DNA from: an uncultured Aquimarina sp.
GTDB taxonomy: Bacteria > Bacteroidota > Bacteroidia > Flavobacteriales > Flavobacteriaceae
DNA: 64,000 nt
Assembly (NCBI GenBank): GCA_947489195.1
Contig: CANLCT010000018.1
Location: 1 to 64,000 of the forward strand
Direction: 5' to 3'
The notes under the pieces were generated by a model. That model was not told where the DNA came from, did not search any database, and saw only the letters and a list, made by a program, of their open reading frames with translations. The translations under genes and the position numbers were made by a program. Shown here piece after piece: positions 9,125-19,450 of the stretch (the stretch's first letter is position 1; every line of letters starts with the position of its first letter).

Positions 9125-12100
9125 TTACCTTTTCAATTCAAAATAGCCTTTTGCCTGACGTGTTTTGCCACTAAAAAGCTCTTTATACGTAACCAAATAC
9201 CAGTAAGCATCTGTTGGCATACTGGCTCCATTATGTGTGCCGTCCCAGCCACCAGAATCTAAATCGGGTTTTGATAATAATTTACCATACCTATTAAAGA
9301 TAGATACATCTTGCATTTCTTGATACTGTATAGAAAACCCTCTAGGATACCATTTTTCATTAATACCATCTCCATTTGGTGTAAATGACTTTGGAAAAGA
9401 CACCACTGCTATAGTTTGACTTACCGATCCACATATTGAAGTATCACTTACTGTAATTTCATGCAAACCGCCACCTATTTCCGTAAACACATTACTATCT
9501 TGAAAACTTCCTCCATCAATAGCATATTCATATACACCCGCACCTGAAGCAAAAACAGTAACTGTATTTACGGTTTCACCATCTTCGATATCAATTTTAT
9601 CAATTGTTGGTTTTTCTGATGAAATTACCGTTATGAATCGTTGCTTTTCACAACCTTTTATATCTTTAACGGTAACATTGTACTCCCCAACTTGATTAAT
9701 GTCAAGTGTTGCTGTTGTGGCTCCCGTATTCCATAAATAGGTGAATTCAGGTTCCCTGCCTTCGGTGTCACTAGTTATCGAAATGGTATTAGGGAACGTA
9801 TCTAAACAGTAAATACGTGTTGCTGTCGTTTCAATAGTAGGCAATTCGTTTACACTTAATGAAACCATACTATATGCTACACATCCATTTTCATTAACCA
9901 CCTTTGCTACTAAGGCTTGGTCATAAGCTTGAATATTTTCATATGCACTATTTAATGGATTTTCATCTTTCTCTGCATTTTCAAAACTTTCAAAATAAAA
10001 CACGGAATAAGGTTTTCCTTCTAAAACCTGATCATCAGCTAAAGCTAAATCAAATGTGTTTATGCCATCTTCAGCATCTACCTCATCACAAAGCTCTAGT
10101 AATGCATTATTAATATTAAGTGTACTAATCGTTAAAGTGACTAGCCCTTGATCTGAACAATTTGTTAATCTGTTTGTAACTTTAGTAACTATAGTTTGGG
10201 GATTACTCTTGTTTTTATAGTTATCAATATTAAGTGTTCTTCCAGAATTTAAAGCTTCTAAACTTTCGAAAAACTCAACGCTCAAATTAGCATTATTTAA
10301 TGTTATTTGATCAATATAATTCGACAATTGAATACTTAAAACCCCATCAGAAGCATTATCTAAATCATCACATAATATATCCGTTACATTTTTATCAATT
10401 GTTATTTCAGTCTCGCTAACTGTAATGGTTTTTGTTTTTGTACAATTAGCAGCATTGGTCACGCCCACCGTGTAAATACCTGCCGTATTTACATTGATGG
10501 AAGCTGTCGTTTCTCCTGTACTCCACAAATATGTATAAACTGACTGTTCGCTTATCGGAATATCACTTACAAGCTCAATAACATCTGGAAAACTATGTAT
10601 GCAATACAAAAGGGCTTCTTCATCTCTTATTTTAGGAAGTTTTTCAACTACTAAATCCACTTCTCTTATCGACACACATTCGTTCATGTTTTCAATTCGC
10701 GAATAAACAGTTTGATTGTAAGCCGTTTCATTACGATATGTATTTGCTAATACATTTATTTTACCTTCGGCATCAGCTTCTGTTTTATAATAGCTTACCG
10801 AAAAAGATTGCCCATTCAACACTGTTACATCTGCATCACTCAGTGTAAATTCAGATAAACCATCTTCCGATCCTTGCTCATCACATGCTTTTAACATTGC
10901 TTTTTCACTATCCAATACGCTTACCGTTAATTGTAAATCTATTATTCTGTAACAATCTGTTAATGTATTTTCTATACGCACACTCAAGGTTTGCGGATTT
11001 GTTGTGTTAGTAAATTTTAAAGGCAATTCATTGATTCTAGAATCTGCACTCGATGCTGATGCGTAAAAAGAAACCTCCCTTTCGGGAATATTATTCTTTA
11101 ATTCGGGCAAGTACTTTGTTAAATCAAATTCTAAAAAACCATCCAATACACCATCGGTATCACACTGAATATCTTCAATAATCGGATCCACTACTATTTC
11201 AGTCTCGCTAACTGTAATGGTTTTTGTTTTTGTACAATTAGCAGCATTGGTCACGGCCACCGTGTAAATACCTGCCGTATTTACATTGATGGAAGCTGTC
11301 GTTTCTCCTGTACTCCACAAATATGTATAAACTGACTGTTCGCTTATCGGAATATCACTTACAAGCTCAATAGCATCTGGAAAACTATGTATGCAATACA
11401 AAAGGGCTTCTTCATCTCTTATTTTAGGAAGTTTTTCAACTACTAAATCCACTTCTCTTATCGATACACATTCGTTCATGTTTTCAATTCGCGAATAAAC
11501 AGTTTGATTGTACCCCGTTTCATTACGATATGTATTTGCTAATACATTTATTTTACCTACGGCATCAGCTTCTGTTTTATAATAGCTTACCGAAAAAGAT
11601 TGTCCATTCAACACTGTTACATCTGCATCACTCAGTGTAAATTCAGATAAACCATCTTCCGATCCTTGCTCATCACATGCTTTTAACATTGCTTTTTCAC
11701 TATCCAATACACTTACTTCTAATTTTAAGGTTGTGATACTAAAACAATTTGTTAACGTATTTTCAACTCTTACATATACCATTTGCGGATTTACTGTATT
11801 TGTGAATTCCAATGCCAAATCATTAGTCTTTGATATCGCTTCTGCCTCCGAGAGATAAAAACTTACTTCTCTTTCTAAAGCAGAGGCCTTTAATTCATCA
11901 ATATCTTTTTCAAGATCAAATTTCAAAAAACCATCAAGCATACCATCTTCGTCACATACTAAAACCTCTTTTGCCACTGCTATTGGAAGAGCTAATTCAG
12001 TGGCTACTATTTCAAAGGTGTTTGTACAATCTTTAGCATCGGTTATTTCAACTGTATACGTTCCTGGGTTAGTAATTTCAATTGTTGAGGTAGTTTCGCC

Positions 12101-15100
12101 AGTACTCCATAAATAACTTTTAAAGCCTAAACCTGCATCAAGAATAGCTTTATCACCCGCACAAAAAGTAACATTTTTTGGTGCAGCATTTACATTAATT
12201 GGCTTCAAGTTAAAACTGGTAATGTTATCACATTTCCCATCAACACGAACTCTAACAAATATGGTATGACCTACTTTATCTATATTTAGCCAATTTGAGG
12301 TATTTATTATGCTATTTTCTTCCTTATCAGCTTCCTCTTTTGTTAAATAGTAATCGAAAGCTGAGGTAACCTCATCCGTTAATTTATCTTCGAACGAGGT
12401 TAAATCAAACATAGCCACCCCATCTCGGTCTTCATCACAAGATTCTAAAACCTCAGCAACCGTATTTACTTGTACTTGTTCATCAATAATAATATTTACA
12501 AAAGAAATATCGGTACACGCAGCTTTATTTAAGGCTTTTAAATAAATAGTAGTTACCGGTGCAATAACTTTAAAATTTGCAATTTCTGTAATTGGATTGT
12601 TATCATTTTCGGCATTATCAAAAGAAGTAAAGTAAGTGTATGTAAATTCATTGCTTTGCGCACTGGTAAATGCATTTAAACTAGTTAATGACAAGGTAAA
12701 ATCCCCGTCAAAATCACTATCACACAAATCAAAGTCACCACGAACCAATTTAGGTTTATCACGTACTAAAAGTGTTATTTTTTTAACCACAAAACAACTT
12801 GATGCTTTGCTGTTAAAACGTGCAAATACCAAATCGGAAAGGTTAGAATCATATTTTTCGGCTTCGGAAACTAGAAAAGCACCATCTTCATTTATCGCAT
12901 TTTGAATATCCTTGTAATAAAAAGAAATATCAAAATCATCTGGTGTTGTTGTCATTTTTGAAATGGCTTCGGTCAAATCAAAAACACCTACATTATTTGA
13001 TCCACATACATTTAATGTTGTTTCCGAAATTACCTCGGGTAAAATAAAATCAAAACTCACTTTAGCAACCGAATAACAACTATTTACCGAACTATTAATT
13101 CTAGCATATAAAGAAAATGCTACTGTGGTATCCATACTATAATCTGAAGGTTTTGTAATGGCTCTTAAATTGGCATTCGCATCGTCGATGGAAGTATGAT
13201 AGGTAATTATTGGACTCACCGTTGTGGTTATTTCAGAAGCTAAGCTTGTTAAATCAAAAGGTTCTGTTCCTAGTTCTAAATTATCACAAACTGTAATTTC
13301 AACATCTTTATAATTTGGGGTTTCTTCGAAATCAAAAGTTATTGGAAAACGCTGTATACACTCACTTCTGTTAAATTTTACGGTTACGAATAGCGCTGTC
13401 GAAGGTGTTACATCAAATGCTGTAATCGGATTTGTTTCATCTTCAGCATCTTTTTCTGAAGCATAATACACTACCTCAACACTACGTTGCGTTCCTATAA
13501 TTTCAGTGTTAAAATCTGCTAATGTTCGTTTTTCTTCAACATTGTTATTATCAAAATCACAAACAGTAATTGCTGTCGATTGAATTACTGGGGTACGCTC
13601 AATTATTAAACGAATTTGGGCTGTGGTAAAACAATCTTCGGCACCTTCTAATCGAACATATACAGAACGACTACTACCTCTGTACATAAATGGCGAAGTA
13701 ATTTGATCAATAGTTAATTCATTATCTGCACCATTTTGGGTATTGTAGTAGGTAACGGTAAAACTGGAATGGTCTACATTAATCTCAGGAAGTTTAGTAT
13801 CTAAATCAAAAACCTCTTCGCGATCATTATTAAAGTCACATAAACTATAAGTAATATTGTTTGAAGGTATCGGGTCATCAAACGAAATTTCTATTTTTGC
13901 CTTACTCTCGCAACCATTGGACGATACAACTATAGCAAATACCTCTTTTGAAGGTCCTCTAAAAAAATACCTTTCGGGAGTTACAATTTCATTTTCACGA
14001 TCGTCTTCATAACCACTAATAGTTCCTGGAATACCATCCAATATATCGGCTTCTAGTTGTGTTAAATCATAACGTTCAAAACCATCATTACGCACATCAC
14101 AAATACCCACTTTTTGGTCTTTGTATGGCGTTGTTGGTTTGAATTCAATTTCAAAAGGAAACACATCAAAATCAATTTCTTTGCCTTTAAAAACCACTCT
14201 TCGGCGAACAAATACTGTGGTAGTTGCTGTTATGGTAATTTCAGTAATTTCAGCAGTATCGGAATTGGCTTCGGTTTCGGTTTGGAAATAAGAAATTTGT
14301 AAATATTTTTTAAAATCAAACACCGTATCATCAATAATTTGATCCGAATATGTGTCTAATACTATTGTTTCGGACCCATCATTACCCTGGTCGCATCCGC
14401 CACCGCCACCACCGCCACCCGATGCACCTCCTCGAGCATTTTCTAGACTTATTTCACTATCACTTTTACATCCCGAAACGGTATTTGTAAACTCCACACA
14501 AACCTTGCCCTCATTACCTACTAATGTGTAATTAGCAGGGTCAATAATATCTACATCTGTATCACAATCAAAATACCGAACGCTGATATTAGTGTCATCG
14601 GCAATCATATTTGCTATGGATTCCGTTAAATTAAAACTTGGATCATTAATTTGAGCTTGGGTATCACCTGTAGCCGGAATTCCTTTTTTGTAAGTAAAGT
14701 TTAATTCATATTCTTTCAAACAATTTTGCGACGGATCAATAGTGCGCACATATACAGTAGCCCTTCTATTTAACACATACTGTTCAATATCTTCTTCTTT
14801 AATTGGTCGTCTTCCTCGGGTACTTTCAAAATAAGTAAATTCAAGACTTAATAAGGGGTTCAAATCAGTTATTTCAGATTCCTGTGTTGTTAAATCATAT
14901 ATTTTCACATCATCACATACCTCAATAGGAATATCCATTACCACAGGCTCGGGTTTCAATTCAATGGGAATTTCTTCGATTGTTTTACAAATCTCATCCG
15001 TTCCAATAGTAAAACGGATAAATACAGGATCCCCATCTTTCGCTTCGGTAAAAAGTAAGATTGGATCTAAATTATTATCGGCATCGTTAAATGATTTATG

Positions 15101-16561
15101 ATATGATATATTTAGCAATGATGATTGCCCTCCTCTAACTGCTCCCGTATAATCAGTTAGCATAATATCTTCCTTTCCATCATTTACTATATCGCAAAGG
15201 GATATTTTTGAAATGGCTGATTTACCTGTAGCTTCTAAAAGCAATCTAATTTTTCCCACATCAAAACAAGAAATTCCTCGCTGCAAACGCACATAAACAT
15301 CTGTTAATCTATTTTCAAGCTTAAAATTGCCTGGCGTATTTATAGGGTTCAAATTTGCTACAGCATCTGCTTCGCTACTATGGTAACTATATATCAAACC
15401 TGTTTGCCCAACCGATACTTCACTTTCATAAATTGTTAGATCAATCGTTTCTTCATCAAAAACTGGAGGATCACAAATAATTTTTTCAATATCCGTGGCT
15501 ACCGGAAATTCGGTATCAATAGTAATTGATATAACATCATTTAATACCACATTGCCCCCCAAACATAAGTTATAAGTTACTTCTGCTTTGTATTCGGTAG
15601 ACATTTCGGGACATACTTTTAAGCTACCTCCTCTTTGAATAATCCGATCACTGGCATCTTTCCATACCAACTGCGTTAATGCAGCTCCATTTGGTGTAAA
15701 TCGCCAAGCCTCGTTAGTTGTTTCCCATACTTCATTATTTCGATTAGGTGGCGTTACCGACTCGGTACCGTCTTTCTGTATCCCAACTAATGTGTTTTTA
15801 CGATTAATAATACTGGTATTATCTTCTCCTGCTCTAATTATTTCACAATTTTCTGGCTTCTTTTCAATATAAATATCAATAATATTAGAAGTTTCATAAA
15901 GCACTATTTGAAATGTAGATTTAGAATCGAAACAATCAAAATGACTCATATTTTCAAATGAAATGATGGCCTTTCTACTTGGAGCCGTACCTGTAGTATA
16001 GTACATAATTTCACCACATTCATTAAGTGGTGTAAGCGGATCATCTTTATTTACACAACCATTTTGCCCACGTTGAATCACCATATCGTGCAATGCACCA
16101 AAAATTATATTATCGCCAAAACGAGAATCTGGTAATTTAAACGATGCCATAGTTTGCGCACCACTAGCCACATCTGTTTTAAAACTTAGCAAACCATTAT
16201 CGCCAGTAATAAATTCGGTAAAAGGGGTGTTATAAAAACAAAACGTAAATGGCAACACCTCGGGGGTATCTTGCCAGCGATCATCATTAGCAATTAAAAT
16301 CTGAGTTCCTCCTGTAACACCCGAGATTGGATTTGTATAAGGAATTGATTCCACTTCGTATGAAGTAGTTTCTTTAATTTCGGTAAACGTAGCTTTTAAT
16401 TCAAAACATCGATCCACATCCAAAGGGTAACTACAATCAATCAATACCTCTTCATTATCTAACTGATCTGTTATTTGAATAAATGGTTCAGCTGATTGAG
16501 CAAAAATCAATGCTGTTGTTATTAACCAAAAGTGGGATAAAAGAATAATTTTATTTTTCAC
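9125..16561 (-). CDS. Giant repeat adhesin with T9SS type B (CHU_C) sorting domain
   Basis: About 2478 residues. After a signal peptide (ending IFAQSA) comes a nidogen-like region (about 50-330), then about 17-18 degenerate modules of roughly 85-95 residues, each opening with C-D-x(n)-DG-x-x-x-FDL and containing a YY-x-S-x-x-DA core and a VYVR-x(6)-CF strand. Four short Ig/PKD-like units with YLWSTGETT are interspersed near the C-terminus. A run of eight glycines lies near residues 711-722. The last 95 residues, starting with FPKSFTPNGDGINEKW, are the type B sorting domain. This build resembles gliding adhesins such as SprB. The longest frame opens with TTG at 16597; the GTG at 16561 is preferred because it gives a compact signal peptide (VKNKIILLSHFW). 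Confidence 0.85.
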   Translation of the reverse strand: MKNKIILLSHFWLITTALIFAQSAEPFIQITDQLDNEEVLIDCSYPLDVDRCFELKATFTEIKETTSYEVESIPYTNPISGVTGGTQILIANDDRWQDTPEVLPFTFCFYNTPFTEFITGDNGLLSFKTDVASGAQTMASFKLPDSRFGDNIIFGALHDMVIQRGQNGCVNKDDPLTPLNECGEIMYYTTGTAPSRKAIISFENMSHFDCFDSKSTFQIVLYETSNIIDIYIEKKPENCEIIRAGEDNTSIINRKNTLVGIQKDGTESVTPPNRNNEVWETTNEAWRFTPNGAALTQLVWKDASDRIIQRGGSLKVCPEMSTEYKAEVTYNLCLGGNVVLNDVISITIDTEFPVATDIEKIICDPPVFDEETIDLTIYESEVSVGQTGLIYSYHSSEADAVANLNPINTPGNFKLENRLTDVYVRLQRGISCFDVGKIRLLLEATGKSAISKISLCDIVNDGKEDIMLTDYTGAVRGGQSSLLNISYHKSFNDADNNLDPILLFTEAKDGDPVFIRFTIGTDEICKTIEEIPIELKPEPVVMDIPIEVCDDVKIYDLTTQESEITDLNPLLSLEFTYFESTRGRRPIKEEDIEQYVLNRRATVYVRTIDPSQNCLKEYELNFTYKKGIPATGDTQAQINDPSFNLTESIANMIADDTNISVRYFDCDTDVDIIDPANYTLVGNEGKVCVEFTNTVSGCKSDSEISLENARGGASGGGGGGGGCDQGNDGSETIVLDTYSDQIIDDTVFDFKKYLQISYFQTETEANSDTAEITEITITATTTVFVRRRVVFKGKEIDFDVFPFEIEFKPTTPYKDQKVGICDVRNDGFERYDLTQLEADILDGIPGTISGYEDDRENEIVTPERYFFRGPSKEVFAIVVSSNGCESKAKIEISFDDPIPSNNITYSLCDFNNDREEVFDLDTKLPEINVDHSSFTVTYYNTQNGADNELTIDQITSPFMYRGSSRSVYVRLEGAEDCFTTAQIRLIIERTPVIQSTAITVCDFDNNNVEEKRTLADFNTEIIGTQRSVEVVYYASEKDAEDETNPITAFDVTPSTALFVTVKFNRSECIQRFPITFDFEETPNYKDVEITVCDNLELGTEPFDLTSLASEITTTVSPIITYHTSIDDANANLRAITKPSDYSMDTTVAFSLYARINSSVNSCYSVAKVSFDFILPEVISETTLNVCGSNNVGVFDLTEAISKMTTTPDDFDISFYYKDIQNAINEDGAFLVSEAEKYDSNLSDLVFARFNSKASSCFVVKKITLLVRDKPKLVRGDFDLCDSDFDGDFTLSLTSLNAFTSAQSNEFTYTYFTSFDNAENDNNPITEIANFKVIAPVTTIYLKALNKAACTDISFVNIIIDEQVQVNTVAEVLESCDEDRDGVAMFDLTSFEDKLTDEVTSAFDYYLTKEEADKEENSIINTSNWLNIDKVGHTIFVRVRVDGKCDNITSFNLKPINVNAAPKNVTFCAGDKAILDAGLGFKSYLWSTGETTSTIEITNPGTYTVEITDAKDCTNTFEIVATELALPIAVAKEVLVCDEDGMLDGFLKFDLEKDIDELKASALEREVSFYLSEAEAISKTNDLALEFTNTVNPQMVYVRVENTLTNCFSITTLKLEVSVLDSEKAMLKACDEQGSEDGLSEFTLSDADVTVLNGQSFSVSYYKTEADAVGKINVLANTYRNETGYNQTVYSRIENMNECVSIREVDLVVEKLPKIRDEEALLYCIHSFPDAIELVSDIPISEQSVYTYLWSTGETTASINVNTAGIYTVAVTNAANCTKTKTITVSETEIVVDPIIEDIQCDTDGVLDGFLEFDLTKYLPELKNNIPEREVSFYASASSADSRINELPLKFTNTTNPQTLSVRIENTLTDCYRIIDLQLTVSVLDSEKAMLKACDEQGSEDGLSEFTLSDADVTVLNGQSFSVSYYKTEADAEGKINVLANTYRNETAYNQTVYSRIENMNECVSIREVDLVVEKLPKIRDEEALLYCIHSFPDVIELVSDIPISEQSVYTYLWSTGETTASINVNTAGIYTVGVTNAANCTKTKTITVSETEITIDKNVTDILCDDLDNASDGVLSIQLSNYIDQITLNNANLSVEFFESLEALNSGRTLNIDNYKNKSNPQTIVTKVTNRLTNCSDQGLVTLTISTLNINNALLELCDEVDAEDGINTFDLALADDQVLEGKPYSVFYFESFENAEKDENPLNSAYENIQAYDQALVAKVVNENGCVAYSMVSLSVNELPTIETTATRIYCLDTFPNTISITSDTEGREPEFTYLWNTGATTATLDINQVGEYNVTVKDIKGCEKQRFITVISSEKPTIDKIDIEDGETVNTVTVFASGAGVYEYAIDGGSFQDSNVFTEIGGGLHEITVSDTSICGSVSQTIAVVSFPKSFTPNGDGINEKWYPRGFSIQYQEMQDVSIFNRYGKLLSKPDLDSGGWDGTHNGASMPTDAYWYLVTYKELFSGKTRQAKGYFELKR
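10403..10925 (-). repeat. Near-identical internal repeat in the adhesin, copy B
   Basis: About 520 bp almost identical to 11195-11717 at an exact offset of 792 bases (264 codons). It codes for a full module beginning ACDEQGSEDGLSEFTL plus a YLWSTGETTASINVNT unit. Only a handful of single-base differences were seen (for example near 10456, 10581 and 10720). Confidence 0.9.
11195..11717 (-). repeat. Near-identical internal repeat in the adhesin, copy A
   Basis: Partner of 10403-10925. The YLWSTGETT units near 9730, 10520, 11312 and 12100 are spaced by about 790 bases, so the repeat is part of a 264-residue super-repeat of which the middle two units are the youngest. Confidence 0.9.
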
Positions 16562-17164
16562 TAGGTATCCAGTATTAATTGATCTTAAAATTATCAAAAA
16601 AAAACAGTTAACCTAAATCTCAAAATACTGAAAAACAGTGTTATCCATTTATAAAAACGTGTGATGCAGAATATTCCTACCAAGTGTTATATTACTCCAC
16701 GAAAAAACAACAAACGTAGGAATAATCGTCTGAAAATTTATGAAAACTACTGTTATTTAAGAATGCTATTTAAACAAATTCAACGCATTTAGCTTCAAAA
16801 AAGTCTAAACCTTATGTGCAAGAATGTAATTGTAAAGATTTAAAATGGAATAATCTTAGTGTTTTATGGATTTTAGCACAACATCATTATGTTTAAATAT
16901 TGAAATAAAGTAAGTTCGACATAATTTTATTTAACTACCAAAATTGTCAATTCGATTGATTTTTGAAAAAAAATTGTATTGAGAAAGGCAATTTTAACAC
17001 GAAAAAAGAGGATTCTTGATATAAAATTCTTACTGAAATTCACTCGAATTAACATCTTTATCTTATATCTAACTCATGTTAAAATAAAGCCGTAATCTAA
17101 GCCTATCCATAATTTCTAATTAACGGAACTATACGTAACTTTGTAATACTTAAAATTGGCTCTT
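16562..17164. other. Divergent intergenic region between adhesin operon and dioxygenase operon
   Basis: About 600 AT-rich bases. It must carry the leftward promoter for the adhesin and the rightward promoter for the dioxygenase; only the latter (TAACTTTG at 17136) is recognisable. I see no gene, RNA or repeat in it. Confidence 0.5.
17136..17143 (+). promoter_or_regulatory. -7 promoter element of the dioxygenase operon
   Basis: TAACTTTG matches the Bacteroidota -7 consensus TAnnTTTG and sits 21 bases before the ATG at 17165. A clear -33 TTG is not evident. Confidence 0.5.
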
Positions 17165-17698
17165 ATGAAAATACAAGCTCCATTCAACCTCAACAGATGG
17201 ATTGAAGAAAACAGAGATTTACTAAAACCACCTGTTGGAAATAAAAATTTATACAAAGATGCTGGTGATTATATAGTAATGATTGTTGCTGGGCCTAATG
17301 CTCGAAAAGATTATCATTACAACGAAACTGAAGAGCTTTTTTATCAGTTAGAAGGCACTATTGAAGTCCACATTCAAGAAAACGGCCAAAAAAGAACCAT
17401 GGAATTAGGGCCAGGAGATATGTATTTACATCCTGCAAAGGTACCACATTCGCCAGTACGCCATAAAGGATCTATTGGTTTAGTAATTGAACGCAAACGC
17501 AAAGAACTGCCTACAGACGATGGCTTACTTTGGTTTTGCGACAACTGCAATACTAAATTACACGAGGTATATTTTAAATTAGAAGATATTGAAATAGATT
17601 TTTTAAAACACTTTAAAGATTTTTATGGCAATGAAAAATTACGGACCTGTAAAAGCTGTAATGAAATCATGCCCGTTGACGAACGATTTGTAAAATAA
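17165..17698 (+). CDS. nbaC: 3-hydroxyanthranilate 3,4-dioxygenase
   Basis: A 177-residue cupin dioxygenase that opens the ring of 3-hydroxyanthranilate to give 2-amino-3-carboxymuconate semialdehyde. The catalytic iron ligands are present as His51, Glu57 and His95, and the bacterial-type second rubredoxin-like metal site is present as Cys125/Cys128 and Cys162/Cys165; this numbering equals that of the well studied bacterial enzymes. The ATG at 17165 is preferred over a TTG nine bases upstream. It is followed 2 bases later by an aldehyde dehydrogenase gene, so the two form an operon. No other kynurenine-pathway gene is in the window, so either NAD synthesis from tryptophan or tryptophan catabolism is possible. 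Confidence 0.93.
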   Translation: MKIQAPFNLNRWIEENRDLLKPPVGNKNLYKDAGDYIVMIVAGPNARKDYHYNETEELFYQLEGTIEVHIQENGQKRTMELGPGDMYLHPAKVPHSPVRHKGSIGLVIERKRKELPTDDGLLWFCDNCNTKLHEVYFKLEDIEIDFLKHFKDFYGNEKLRTCKSCNEIMPVDERFVK

Positions 17699-17700
17699 TA

Positions 17701-19242
17701 ATGACCTATACTCAAATACAAAAACACCTAAGCAACTTAGAAATTAGTAATTCAGAACACGGAACTGCTTATGGAAGCTCTTTTATTTCTGAAAAATCAA
17801 TACTCACTTCTTTTTCTCCAGTTGATGGAAATCAAATAGGAAATATTAGTTGCACTTCTAGCGAAAGCTATCATCAAATTATTCAAAAAGCCCAAGAAGC
17901 CTTTACGCAATGGCGTGCTATTCCTGCCCCTAAGCGTGGCGATATGGTACGTGAATTTGGTAATGCTTTGCGCGAAAAAAAGCAAGACTTAGGCGTACTT
18001 GTAGCCTATGAAATGGGAAAATCATTGCAAGAAGGATTAGGTGAAGTACAGGAAATGATTGATATCTGTGATTTTGCCGTAGGACTTTCGCGTCAATTAC
18101 ATGGACTTACTATGCATTCAGAAAGGCCACAACACCGCATGTATGAACAATACCACCCTTTAGGTATAGTTGGTATTATTTCGGCTTTTAATTTTCCGGT
18201 GGCTGTTTGGGCTTGGAATACTGCATTAGCTTGGATTTGCGGAAATGTTACTGTTTGGAAACCTTCGGAAAAAACGCCATTATGTGCTTTAGCTTGTCAA
18301 AAAATTATTGCTCAAGTTTTAGATAATAATAATTTACCTAAAGCCATCTCATGCCTATTAACTGGTGGGGCTGAATTAGGTAAATCCTTAGCTAGCGACA
18401 CGCGTATATCATTAATTTCGGCAACTGGTTCTACCAAAATGGGAAAAAGTGTAGCCACTTCGGTTGCTTCCCGTTTAGGAAAATCATTATTAGAACTAGG
18501 CGGTAATAATGCTATGATTATTACCCCTAATGCCAATTTAAAATTAGCACTTACGGGCTTAGTTTTTGGTGCTATTGGAACTGCTGGACAGCGCTGTACC
18601 ACCACTCGCCGACTTATAGTACATCAAAGCATTTTAGACAATGTTCTAAAAAAACTAACCTCAGCATATGAACAACTACTAATAGGCACTCCGCTTGATG
18701 AAAAAAATCATATGGGGCCTTTAATTGATATTGAGGCTGCCAATCACTATAAAGACATACTCGCTGAAGCAAAAAAACAAGGAGCAACTCCAATTGTTGA
18801 AGGTGCTATTTTTGCAGGTAAAGGTTATGAAAGCGGATGCTATGTAAACCCTGCTATTTATTTAGCAAAAAATGAATTTTCTGTAGTACAAACCGAAACC
18901 TTTGCTCCACTACTATACATAATTCCTTACTCGGGTAGTATAGATGAAGCCATTGCAATTCAAAATAATGTTCCACAAGGTTTATCATCGACTATAATGA
19001 GCGAAAATTTACGCGAAACCGAGCTATTCCTATCAGCCCAAGGATCAGATTGCGGTATAGCTAATGTAAATATTGGTACTTCGGGTGCCGAAATTGGTGG
19101 TGCTTTTGGAGGCGAAAAAGAAACTGGAGGAGGAAGAGAATCTGGTTCTGATGCCTGGAAAGCCTACATGCGCAGACAAACAAACACTATTAATTATTCG
19201 ACCGAACTCCCTTTAGCTCAAGGCATAAAATTTAACATTTGA
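17701..19242 (+). CDS. Aldehyde dehydrogenase, ALDH7-like
   Basis: A 513-residue NAD(P)-dependent aldehyde dehydrogenase. The catalytic cysteine is Cys299 in GTAGQRCTTTRR and the general base is Glu265 in LLELGGNNA; both contexts are those of the ALDH7 group (antiquitin, alpha-aminoadipic semialdehyde / piperideine-6-carboxylate dehydrogenase). The start is 2 bases after the dioxygenase stop, so the genes are co-transcribed. Two roles are possible. Family likeness points to lysine degradation (aminoadipate semialdehyde). The operon with the dioxygenase would instead suggest oxidation of a muconate semialdehyde. The sequence alone does not settle it. Confidence 0.88.
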   Translation: MTYTQIQKHLSNLEISNSEHGTAYGSSFISEKSILTSFSPVDGNQIGNISCTSSESYHQIIQKAQEAFTQWRAIPAPKRGDMVREFGNALREKKQDLGVLVAYEMGKSLQEGLGEVQEMIDICDFAVGLSRQLHGLTMHSERPQHRMYEQYHPLGIVGIISAFNFPVAVWAWNTALAWICGNVTVWKPSEKTPLCALACQKIIAQVLDNNNLPKAISCLLTGGAELGKSLASDTRISLISATGSTKMGKSVATSVASRLGKSLLELGGNNAMIITPNANLKLALTGLVFGAIGTAGQRCTTTRRLIVHQSILDNVLKKLTSAYEQLLIGTPLDEKNHMGPLIDIEAANHYKDILAEAKKQGATPIVEGAIFAGKGYESGCYVNPAIYLAKNEFSVVQTETFAPLLYIIPYSGSIDEAIAIQNNVPQGLSSTIMSENLRETELFLSAQGSDCGIANVNIGTSGAEIGGAFGGEKETGGGRESGSDAWKAYMRRQTNTINYSTELPLAQGIKFNI

Positions 19243-19450
19243 TTAAACTCAATCAAATAATTATCAGTGCTTTAATTAAAAAATACAGATTTAAACACTA
19301 AGTAAAAGAATAATTTTGTCGGATTTTTATGCTTTTCATAAGTTTTTATTCACTTTTTATCGAATAATAAACTTAAAATGAGTCAGTTGTTAAAAAATTA
19401 TATGATTAATTGTTAACTTGATGCTAATTAATCAATTAATAACCTAACTC

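Noticed and set aside
836-16561. Secretion-system or gliding operon
   Set aside because: All five products are likely exported cargo or surface proteins. No T9SS or Gld machine component (PorV, SprA, GldK-N and so on) is encoded here.
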